This document shows, piece after piece, positions 45,601 to 51,639 of a stretch of DNA of 64,000 bases; the first letter of the stretch is position 1, and each line of letters begins with the position of its first letter. Below the pieces are notes generated by a model. The model was not told the origin of the DNA and searched no databases. It saw nothing but the letters and a program-made list of their open reading frames with translations. The stretch is from Membranipora membranacea (Eukaryota; Bryozoa; Gymnolaemata; Cheilostomatida; Membraniporidae), in contig OU612065.1 in the NCBI GenBank assembly GCA_914767715.1, forward strand, positions 36,272,001 to 36,336,000. The letters run 5' to 3'. The translations under genes and the position numbers were made by a program.

Positions 45601-46332
45601 GGAGCTGGCAAAAATGGTAAGTGATTGTACGATTAACATGTCGATTACCTTTCCTTGGTGTAAGTGCATAACATCAATTTTTGCATGAGTTGATGATAAC
45701 TATATTCATTCCAAATCATTGGAAGATTCATACTTAGCTCTAGTCACATCCCTTGTTTCTCAGGTAGGGGAGGCTGTAGCTAAAGCTGGAACACAGAGAA
45801 CAGAATATCTGCTGAGGACTCGTAGATACAATGGAAGTTTTGAGAATGCTTTTCGTGCCTCGATGCCGCAGACCAGATGTACATTCATTGAAAAGGAGTT
45901 CTATCTACAGCCTGGTATCAATATGAGAACAGAGGATGGGCCAGAGGATCATCCAGAATCACTGAGAAACCCTGTGCTCCCGGATAACACGTATACTAAA
46001 ATAGAGCAAAAACCTAGTGAGTGATAAGAGCTATTTTGAGCTGGTATTTATATTATTTATTTGCTTATGCTTATTATTGATTTTGGTAATTAACCCTTGT
46101 GTGGCTTCTCTTTCTGAGGGGGGATGGGGTAATTCAATGATTCAAACAGTGACAGTAAATAACAAAATACAAAATGAATACGCAAATAATTATATTGATG
46201 GCAATCTCGCATGATATATTTTATACCATATCTTCTGTTTTTCAAGATTTGATACAACGATTTGAGAGAGCAGGAGAGATAAACCTGAAGAAAACTTATT
46301 ATCAGTGGAGAGTGAAAAAGAACCCAACATGA
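24590..46332 (+). CDS. LRR-Roc-COR (Roco) GTPase fused to a caspase, 17-exon model, 1533 aa
   Basis: Exons: 24590-24698, 25621-25855, 28744-28884, 30308-30448, 31663-31803, 33388-33528, 35165-35305, 37002-37142, 40537-42446, 42589-42666, 43122-43276, 43551-43706, 43... continuing 44108-44348, 44730-45152, 45507-45616, 45764-46016, 46247-46332. All have GT..AG borders and joining phases, totalling 4602 nt. Domains in order: basic N terminus; LRRs (about residues 100-445); Roc GTPase with G1 FGQTMAGKTS (477-486), G3 DFGGQ and G4 THCD; COR-like region to about 1030; linker; caspase p20 with SHG (His 1198) and QACAG (Cys 1241); acidic repeat linker; p10; short C-terminal tail. Roco proteins usually end in a kinase or death domain, so a caspase effector is unusual. 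By family knowledge this is a cytosolic GTP-regulated dimeric switch attached to an Asp-specific protease; a role in cell death or innate immunity is inference. No transcript was available, so start, end and splice choices are predictions. Confidence 0.8.
25621..25855 (+). CDS. Exon 2: N-terminal domain before the LRRs
   Basis: The exon is preceded by TGTTCACAG and followed by GTAAGTAG. It encodes YYRIWYRDDSEPDV, then FTLEELISATQDLTVTHMSI and HLKALKIWDITYHDQLE. The last part (L.ALKIWDI) looks like a degenerate LRR strand, and the first part is not a domain I recognise. It ends in phase 2, and TA plus T of exon 3 makes Tyr, so it splices to the LRR exons. Confidence 0.75.
25886..26010. repeat. 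Rearranged fragments of SINE family A
   Basis: GCGCTAACCGATTGCGCC and CATCTCACCATCCCC form a minus-strand SINE head. GCTATTCACTACTCGGAG and TTGTGTTCTCTCATCCCAC form a plus-strand internal piece. Both lie in the intron after exon 2, just outside the large inverted repeat. Confidence 0.65.
26054..27034. repeat. Giant near-perfect inverted repeat (arms ~400 bp) with a SINE as loop
   Basis: The left arm (26,054-26,472) and right arm (26,637-27,034) are reverse complements over about 400 bp. I saw only one 21-bp extra segment in the left arm (near 26,400-26,421) and a few single mismatches. The loop (26,473-26,636) is a family A SINE. The arms contain a (ATCATT)-type simple repeat and the block TAAATGTCGGTGTAATAATA. 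It lies in intron 2 of the LRR-Roco-caspase gene. No protein similarity; the mirrored frames are products of the symmetry. Confidence 0.9.
26490..26636 (+). repeat. tRNA-derived SINE (family A)
   Basis: Head GATGGCGCAATCGGTTAGCG (A box), then GGGTTCGAGTCCC (B box), then the tail CAGCACCCTCGGGTGTATAC. The internal promoter is intact by eye. It forms the loop of the large inverted repeat; its right edge coincides with the start of the right arm. Confidence 0.85.
27513..27930 (+). repeat. Intronic repeat of the LRR-exon family, copy 1 of 5
   Basis: A block beginning TATGCCTGATTTTAAAAGAC and containing CCAGTGAGGCGGC, AGAGATTGAATCCAC and CACTCAGAAATGATG. It recurs near 29,680, 31,020, 32,745 and 36,360, ahead of LRR exons. 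GGCGGCT..GG.GGCAAGGGG and AGATTGAATCCAC are loosely A- and B-box-like, so the block may have started as a SINE. Confidence 0.75.
28006..28137. mobile_element. Fold-back (MITE-like) element
   Basis: AGCTCATGGGC..ACTTACATGCC..CCAATGTCCAGTA faces TACTGGACATTGG..GGCATGTAAG..GCCCATGGCT across a short loop. A near-identical copy with the same flanks lies at 34,147-34,279, so both were copied with the surrounding intron. Confidence 0.8.
28744..28884 (+). CDS. Exon 3: LRR exon 1 of 6
   Basis: A 141-bp exon, phase 2 at both ends (TTACAG before, GTATGT after), encoding 47 residues with two leucine-rich repeats: LTSIEEVSISWNRNLKSLPD and LTSLKKLDVSECDLTHLPN. Its flanks match those of the 35,165 exon. 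Confidence 0.85.
29250..29575. repeat. Intronic duplicated block (also at 38,228-38,515)
   Basis: TAGTCTGGTTGCAGTGTACT through GATAGTGTCGCAACATATAT and GATCCCAGAGGTTTATCCCT is nearly the same in both places. A third, more diverged copy spans about 39,400-39,870. Confidence 0.75.
30308..30448 (+). CDS. Exon 4: LRR exon 2 of 6
   Basis: Same 141-bp phase-2 design, after TTGTTGCAG and before GTACAT. Reads VDISLNTELKSLPDWIGEL and LKKLDVSRCGLTHLPHR. It is the most divergent member (Thr-Glu for Arg-Asn in the first repeat; His for Asn near the end). Confidence 0.85.
31663..31803 (+). CDS. Exon 5: LRR exon 3 of 6
   Basis: Same design after TTGTTGCAG, before GTATGT. Reads IRTLTSIEEVIIYRNGNLKS and LKKLYVSDCGLTHLPNR. 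The first repeat has IIYRNGN where its siblings have NISWNRN, a change on the exposed beta-strand face. Confidence 0.85.
33388..33528 (+). CDS. Exon 6: LRR exon 4 of 6
   Basis: Same design after CTGTTGCAG, before GTACAT. Reads VNISWNRNLESLPDWIGEL and LKKIDVSRCGLTHLPNR. Exon and several hundred bases on both sides are almost the same as the 37,002 copy; I see VSR versus VSD as the coding difference. Confidence 0.85.
33930..34080 (+). pseudogene. Non-LTR reverse transcriptase C-terminal fragment
   Basis: Reads STKRDKPDSP, LELNGVEIDC and NVRYLGVL, the region after the RT core where non-LTR elements have YLGV.ID. A second copy at 39,070-39,240 continues KYLGALFDNKLRFKSH. This copy also marks the site that is empty of the hAT element found at 38,558. 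Confidence 0.65.
34147..34279. mobile_element. Fold-back element, copy of the 28.0-kb element
   Basis: Same inverted arms as 28,006-28,137, slightly more symmetric here (GTAAGTCCAAGG facing the CTGGGACTTAC arm). It directly abuts the reverse transcriptase fragment, at the boundary of a ~1-kb segmental duplication. Confidence 0.8.
34560..34985. repeat. Local tandem duplication within an LRR intron
   Basis: The block from GAGAGTAATTTCTAACTCTT to TATAAAACAGTATTTTAGTT appears twice about 280 bp apart (from ~34,569 and ~34,849). Between them lies TCCAGTGGCAGCCT..GAGGCGGTCGCAATGG, which recurs at 37,665-37,785. Confidence 0.8.
35165..35305 (+). CDS. Exon 7: LRR exon 5 of 6
   Basis: Same 141-bp phase-2 design after TTACAG, before GTATGT. 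Reads VKISWNRNLESLPDWIGEL and LKKLNVSECDLTHLPNR. Flanking introns match the 28,744 exon, so the two derive from one duplication. Confidence 0.85.
37002..37142 (+). CDS. Exon 8: LRR exon 6 of 6
   Basis: Near copy of the 33,388 exon with the same flanks; reads LKKIDVSDCGLTHLPNR in the second repeat. Ends CCTAACAG before GTACAT in phase 2 and joins the C of the Roc-COR exon to make Ser. Confidence 0.85.
38558..39063. mobile_element. Non-autonomous hAT element, 506 bp, with 8-bp target duplication
   Basis: The ends are CAGAGGTGCCCAACCT and AGGTTGGGCACCACTG (inverted, one mismatch). The flanks are ACGTAGAT on both sides (38,550-38,557 and 39,064-39,071), an 8-bp target-site duplication typical of hAT. 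The related intron copy near 33,950-33,970 lacks the element (GTACGTAAATTCTCATAATG). The internal frames overlap on both strands and do not resemble a transposase. Confidence 0.9.
39070..39240 (+). pseudogene. Non-LTR reverse transcriptase C-terminal fragment, second copy
   Basis: Reads STKRDKPDSPILELK, VEIDCYDHVKYLGALFDNK and LRFKSHVNNVVTK, continuing a little further than the copy at 33.95 kb. It is split from its upstream part by the hAT insertion. Confidence 0.65.
40233..40451 (-). pseudogene. Non-LTR retroelement C-terminal fragment
   Basis: The minus frame reads SISFLVGAAYDQLPTTANL and ECWNLTK. The pattern 'FL..A.YD.LPT.ANL..W' is found near the C terminus of some invertebrate non-LTR polyproteins (normally followed by a CxxC). 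It ends just before the Roc-COR exon and is presumably a relic in the intron. Confidence 0.45.
40537..42446 (+). CDS. Exon 9: last LRRs, Roc GTPase and COR
   Basis: A 1910-bp exon after TTTTTTCTAG. It opens with one more LRR pair (LVNLEELELRTIPSLLSIP; LSKLMTIDCDECEALTSPP), then Roc: G1 FGQTMAGKTSLVRSM, G3 FHDFGGQAIYQFAY, LVIDIAEFD, and G4 VVLTHCD. The following ~380 residues have COR-like features: helical LLTEIPGSWYVLMEL, LEELDKLFPGDKDRVILQYL with a winged-helix look, GVIRDILLHHL, then HYVIPYFSPR. Typical Roco proteins have exactly this LRR-Roc-COR order. Continuing to the TAG at 42,449 would give a Roco protein without caspase, an alternative if the weak donor GTTAGT is skipped. Confidence 0.9.
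42589..43276 (+). CDS. Exons 10-11: linker between COR and caspase
   Basis: Exon 10 (42,589-42,666, TTAATAG before, GTAGGT after) reads GGSITERGIKTLDEYLSNI. Exon 11 (43,122-43,276) reads SATSQSDSSHDQLAVQVSQI and VNSDQVLISHEPVTADPSS. Both are short, polar and probably flexible. Phases (1 to 1 to 0) match their neighbours. Individually they are the least supported exons of the model. Confidence 0.65.
43551..44348 (+). CDS. Exons 12-13: caspase p20 subunit
   Basis: Exon 12 (43,551-43,706) encodes TRGRALIISNRDRRTGSDHD and IKRMLGKFGFITVGGHD, the first strand and helix of the p20 fold, with RTGSD at the place of the S1-pocket Arg. Exon 13 (44,108-44,348) encodes FVLVIASHGHEGSV with the catalytic His in SHG.EG, and KPKLVIIQACAG with the catalytic Cys in QACxG. 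Both catalytic residues are present, so an active enzyme is expected. The split within QACAG-S is in phase 1 with exon 14. Confidence 0.92.
44730..45152 (+). CDS. Exon 14: acidic p20-p10 linker with Glu-Asp-Ser-Gly minisatellite
   Basis: After CTTTGCAG the exon reads SKREMFLMDPPPPRPAP, then a highly acidic tract containing 14 units of a 12-bp repeat (44,903-45,070; GAAGACAGCGGT, Glu-Asp-Ser-Gly, one unit with Ser for Gly). It ends DISTSDFMIMQSSFD, which resembles the 'DFL..YST' strand just before p10 in caspases. The linker is about 140 residues, much longer than in most caspases. Confidence 0.85.
44903..45070 (+). repeat. 12-bp coding minisatellite, 14 units
   Basis: GAAGACAGCGGT repeated without a frame break, one unit with CAGCAGT. 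The near-perfect copies imply that the length is likely to vary between alleles. Open frames on the other strand here are mere mirrors. Confidence 0.95.
45507..46016 (+). CDS. Exons 15-16: caspase p10 subunit
   Basis: Exon 15 (45,507-45,616) reads FKSPRRHTVGSTFIRCL and FYRYADRYHLRELAKM. This matches the p10 pattern S.R....GS.FI..L......YA....L.E, with the S.R arginine of the S1 pocket conserved and Pro in place of the usual Trp. Exon 16 (45,764-46,016) reads VGEAVAKAG and FRASMPQTRCTFIEKEFYL, the last helix and strand. The exon either runs to TGA at 46,022 or, preferably, uses the donor CCTA/GTGAGT to reach exon 17. Confidence 0.88.
46247..46332 (+). CDS. Exon 17: C-terminal tail with KTYYQWxVxK motif
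   Basis: After TTTTTCAAG the frame reads LIQRFERAGEINLKKTYYQW, then RVKKNPT and TGA. It is joined by the single A of exon 16 (Asn). A second copy of this exon at 56,147-56,213 encodes VQSLTNGEKV and KTYYQWSVEKTTP, with the same phase and stop position. This cross-copy conservation is the reason to extend the gene past the TGA at 46,022. Confidence 0.7.
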
Positions 46333-46920
46333 AGTGCTCCTTCTCTCCACTGTAGGCAGCAGTAAATATCCCTTTTATCAATTTTCTGTTGATTATTTGT
46401 CAGTTAATTCATCACGTATATCGAATGTATAAGCTAAAGTGCTAACTGTGATAAGCCTTATTTGAGTCTTTTTAGTTTCTAGACAGATAATGCTAATCTG
46501 ATCTACTGATGCTAAATATGCTGAAATCAGTTGTAAGGTCATTAATCAGTTACAGCTAGTAAGCAAGCATCAATTTTATCTTATATTATTGTGAATATGG
46601 TTTTATATGCATTTTTATGTTGTCTTCGACATATTATACCATTCATGAGCTATAAATATTATTATGTATATTTGAGTGATTCACAAACGGTGGCAGTAAG
46701 ATCTACCGACAATTGAAACTGCCCAGACCATGAACTCCTCCATCCGATCGGATTGAGTTTCATTGCCAACCGATCTCCGACAAGCCTCCAGTGTGAGCTG
46801 AATTGTTATTCCCTAAATACCGCACCTCGTTTGTTCAAGAAAGCAGAATCCATGGTCTGCTCAATCTAATTCAGATCTTCTTACAACTTCTTTTGTGTTA
46901 TTATCCTTTTTTATTTTGTA

Positions 46921-46926
46921 AATAAA
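46921..46926 (+). promoter_or_regulatory. Probable polyadenylation signal
   Basis: AATAAA about 590 bp after the predicted stop, in AT-rich 3' sequence ahead of the oppositely oriented retroelement remains. Confidence 0.5.
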
Positions 46927-47054
46927 CTGTAAAATTTCAAATTTCTGGCATGGTTACGGTAAAGAGTTAGAGACAACTCTGTCGCTTACCCCTTGGTCAC
47001 GACAACAGGGACAATGATCTGCATGTGCAGTTTAGTTCTCGTGTCCGCAATTTG

Positions 47055-47260
47055 TCATGACAGAAAAGTGTTGTCTTCTTTGTTGATACATTCTTGTGGT
47101 GGGAGAGGATGCAGGTAATGAGATGGACACTCACAGAGCTTGCAGAAGTCAACTGCAAATTCCATGTTCCATATTGGCGGGCCAGGCTTCAAATAATGAT
47201 CTAATTTTGTAATGTCGTAATTATGTCCCACCAACAAATCAATTCCTAACGCCCAAAGTC
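47055..47260 (-). pseudogene. Unrecognised coding-like fragment
   Basis: The minus frame reads LGIDLLVGHNYDITKLDHY and PPIWNMEFAVDFCKLCECP. It is coding-like in composition, but I do not recognise it. The phrase IDLLVG is faintly like a retroelement protease. It could belong to the 3' part of the neighbouring Ngaro/DIRS-like remains. Confidence 0.3.
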
Positions 47261-47369
47261 AAGAATCAGACGTGTCACTCAAATTCTGCTAAACATAAAA
47301 ATTATTAACTGACCGGTGTATACTGGTGAACATAGGTAATGAGAACTGTATAATAAGGACCAATGACCC

Positions 47370-47830
47370 TGATAAAATTTTATTGTGTTCTTTTTATTTA
47401 TATGTTATGACAGGATAATAAAAATTAATTTACCCTCATGTTTAGTGAATATTGAGAAACAACAATTGAAGAAAAAATCCAGTGCGCAATATTGAAATGC
47501 ATCATGTCAGTCTACACAAGTGTGTGCAGTTACCAGTAAGACTACCCAAATGTATGTGTAAGGACTAGTGAGCCAAACCTCACTGATCTACCTAGACAAT
47601 AAACATAACTAGCAAAGGTGGATACCAGAATTACAATGAGGTACATGGATTTAACTGCTATAAATTTAAACGCCATGATATGCCTATGAACGGATAATTT
47701 TAAATTTATTGGTTCTTTTTTCCAGCAGATTGAGCCTTGAGATTGAGCCTAAACTCACTCTTGCATCATCTCCATTTCTGTATAAGATGGTCCTGGCTCT
47801 TACTATATTATTCACTACAAAATATTAATT
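47370..47830. repeat. Dispersed repeat, copy 3 (diverged)
   Basis: Shares TTTAGTGAATATTGAGAAAC, ACAATAAACATAA and the 3' block TCTGTATAAGATGGTCCTGG with the copies at 6 kb and 57 kb. Confidence 0.6.
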
Positions 47831-47959
47831 GCCAAGCTGTACGTCCTTCTTGTGGTATGCGCGAATGTGTTGTGTATCAGGTTATCAGCTCACAAGGCTG
47901 ACAAAATAAAGGTTTTTAGTGTAGTAGCCTCTGTAGGGTGGGGTATGATGGGCCGGGAT

Positions 47960-50900
47960 TTTGTATTCTGTGTGGGTTGTGTAAAATTTGCAACCAGATT
48001 CCAGCTTTCTTGATAGCTTATCTGCTATGACCCTCAAACTACCGGCTATGTGGCAACCTCGCAAAACAAGGCCAAATCTTTCAGTAAGGTGTTGATCATT
48101 GCCACCAGAGCTTGATTGTCAGTCTGAATAGAAAGTACCGTATCACTTATATTGTCGCCCCAGAGATTAACGGCCATGTAGGTGGGAATCTGTTATAAAA
48201 AGAGCGATATTCTGTTTCGACCACCATTCATCTTGCCAAACCCTGTTGAGCCACCAGTTGTCAAACACACATCCCATAGCCAACCGATCCTGAGGCGTCA
48301 GATATGACAGAATGTGGGGCTTCCTGAGATCCTGCAAAAATGAAATTAAATGGTTTTCTCTCCGGTTGAGACAGGAGGAATGCCACACTCGCAGATCTGC
48401 ACGAACGTTTTCATTTAATCTGTGGTGTGCCCACTTGTTTGAGGATAGAATACCAGATAGATTTTGGTATAATCCCGTCAACAGCGCCTTTCTGGGTAAA
48501 AATGCGATACAAAGAAATGAACGCGGGCCCCTTCTTAGCGATGATGTTAGTTGTTTCCCTTCCATAATTTTCTCTTTTTGACAGAGGCACAAATAATAAC
48601 AGATTCATGCTGTCGATACCCAGCCCTAGGACTATATATGGGTGCAGGTCTTTTGTGGGCTGATAGGGAAACCTAAATACTTTAGACATGAGAGAAATTC
48701 TGACAATGCCTCTTGGTATCGCTGATGGCTCAACGCTAATATCAAAAAGTTATCAATGTTATTGGAAATTTCACAGTCTGGATGGGCTTTCTCAAAAAAA
48801 CCAAGCGAGGCGCTCAGGTCCATAGGCAGACGTAATATATCGAATAACAACTTTACTTCGAATTGCATCACCAGATATCTCCATTCTTCTTTGTTTATTG
48901 GGCAGCACCGATACGCATCTTTGTCATAAAGGTTGGGGCCTGCTCTTTCTCTTGTCTTCTTGACAGCGATTCTGCCACCTGCATAACATTACAGAAGCTG
49001 ACACCTTTAAGTTCATTGGGAATTTTATCATTGACAGATGTGCCATAAGGTTTACTCATATAATGAATGAGACGAAACTTTCCCGGAGCGCTTCTCGGTA
49101 TAGCATATAATTGACATTGTTAATCGCGAAACATGGTATGGCCCTAAGATGCGGCCTTCCTCCAGCTCACAGTTTAGCTTTTCAATGACCACCCCGCGGT
49201 TCCTGGCGGGTTTTTGTCTTGGATTATATTATCGAAAGAAAAGGAGTTTACAGAAGGCCCCCCTATGCGACTGGTGTTATGATTCTCGATTCCGCTATTT
49301 ATTTTAAACTTTGCACTAATTCTTAAAATGGAAAGTGTAAATAATGTTAGCTCTTAGTGAATACAGTAGTCACAAAGTTGTCACTGAAAAGGCGAGAGGG
49401 TGATTAGAACCTTCCACACTCGTCGATTCAATTCTAATTTGTAAAGACTATTCATGCACAGACGAAGCAGTATAATTGAACTGAGCTGGTTATTCTTTGC
49501 ACATTTAAACTTTCCATTTAAACTTTCCTACACTTGTAAATTTACAGCCCGTACAAGTGCGTTTGCGTGCGTTGAAGCAAAAACACCTAAAGGACCTAAC
49601 TACGTTGGATGGTTGGTATGATAGTGCCCGATAATGAGCCTGGCTTGCACTCCTTGGGCCTTCAGGTTCCATGTAAGCATTCTTTGACACAAACTCTGCC
49701 ATATAACAGCCCCATGGTACGCTTGGATTATTAGCTTTCATAAGTCGGAACTTTTTATCATATAAGGTTCCATCAACATTTCGAAAAAATATATGTTTTA
49801 CCGTCTCGAGGTGTTCATTAGGGTAAGCTTTATCTCTGACTGTCATGTAAATCAGAAAAAAAATCAATAAATAGGTTGCATGAGAATATATCAGCCTTTT
49901 TGATGTTAGAGTCAAACTTTAATTGCCCATCTTTGACAATGAGGACCTGGTCCATCTCTTGCTGATTATCTGCGCGGAATAGCTTTTATTGCTCTACATC
50001 CTCTCCTTGTACTTTTTTCAGTTTGATCTTACTTGGCACATGGCTAGTATGGGGGGCATCTGACGCCACTAAGTAAGGAGTGTAGTCATTGTCAATAGCT
50101 GTCATAGTCATACCGTTGTTAGGTTGAAGGTCAACCGATGAATCCTCCTCCTCCTCCAGAGACATCTGTACTGAGGGTATTGTCGGAAGCTGAGCATGAC
50201 TGACTGCCTGAGGCCGTTGATATCAGCTCTGTCACTGCTGGTCTTGCTAGCGTAGGTGAAGGGCTCCGTGACAATCCTGGAATCGGGTCCGGTCGCAGCA
50301 ACCAACCGTCATGATCCAGTCTCGTCTTGAGCCGAGGTTCCAAGCCCCGAGTTGCACCATCAGCTAAACAAAGGCGTTTTTTGCAAGGAATTTTTCTCCT
50401 CTCTGACTATTAACTAGAGTTGATTTAAGAAATTCGGTTTTGTTACAAGCTCCTTTACTGCACCTTCTCCAGCTCCTTGTCTGATTTGTCTGACAAATTT
50501 CTCAAGCTTACGCTTCTTTGAGGCCTAAACTTTTTTGCTTGCCTATAATAGAGAGAGAAATGATATTAGACAACCATGAAGACGTATGTCTTGTTCTAGC
50601 AGACAGCTTAATCAACAGCACAATTCTCCAACAAGTGAGGGGTGATCATGACCATCCGCACTCAGTTTGATTATTCTATTATTTTCAATTTATTTAAATC
50701 TAAGATTTTTTGAACTACAATTTTTGTTGTTGGCTACTAGGTTTGAAAAAAAAACATCACAGGTGACGCAAGGTATTTACAGGCCATTTTATCTGTGTCA
50801 GTCAGATGGACACCATCAGACCTCAAAATTAAGTGTCGGTCATACTTGTTTGACCATCTCCAGCTTACAATAATCTGGTTTGGATTTCTGGTAATAAGAT

Positions 50901-51205
50901 CATATAGGGCAGTCAATCTATTCATATAATTTGTCCATAGACAGGGAAAAACTGTTATAATAATAACTTTGGCGGCAAATTGGTCAAACAGGTTGGCATG
51001 GCCCCTCAAATTAACTTATAAACCGCTTGGAGTAATCCCATCTCCCAGACCGTTCATTCCTATCACCAGGATGATGCCGTCATAATGCTGTTGGTTAGCT
51101 GGGACCTCTAAATAGTTGGTCAGAGCTCCTCGGCGGCACCTTAATTCTACTGACAGATCTCTACTGCTGAAGTACACCCCAGCTTGATCTTTCAGTCATC
51201 GTGCA
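47960..51205 (-). mobile_element. Decayed Ngaro/DIRS-like retrotransposon with SGNH hydrolase
   Basis: All parts lie on the minus strand in several frames. SGNH hydrolase: VLVVGESHAR, GIILVIGMNGLGDG, and HLILRSDGVHLTDTD (51,205-50,740; Ser and Asp-His motifs). Gag-like Ser/Pro-rich and C-rich region: FCFNARKRTCTGCKF (about 50,570-49,505). RT: ELEEGRILGPYHV, KPYGTSVNDKIP, NIDNFLILAL, YLGFPISPQKT and LGIDSMNLLL, then HHRLNENVRADLRVW (about 49,250-48,170). RNase H: LSIQTDNQALVAMIN and VIADKLSRK (48,180-47,970). This order and these phrases are typical of DIRS-group elements; an SGNH domain is known from Ngaro elements. Many frameshifts; no tyrosine recombinase found. Confidence 0.75.
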
Positions 51206-51639
51206 TGTGATTCCCCCACGACAAGTACCTACAGGTAGTTACAGGCTTTCCAAATTAGTATAAATTCAGGAATACAGAATATCTGAATCACCCCATAATC
51301 GTTAGCGAACACCCAAATATCACTGAATCTAGTTATTAAGTTCATGAAGTTGTTCTATTATCTGTTTCATTACCAATCCACAGGGCTTATTATTTCCGTC
51401 AGCACCAGAATGAAGCCAAGGACAAGCGAGTTGTAGTGGCAGTCTGCCTTAAACAATGAACTCATTCATTAGGCAGAGGTTAGGAAGTTTTTTTAAGGTG
51501 TGCCTTGGGAAGTAATGACAATGAATGATAGTGAAATGATCGGAGTTACAAATGGAAGTTGGGTAGGAAAGTTCAAGGCATATCTCATAAAGAAGCTTGT
51601 CGTTGAATATATTATTATTTTGTTTGATGCTCTCAGATT

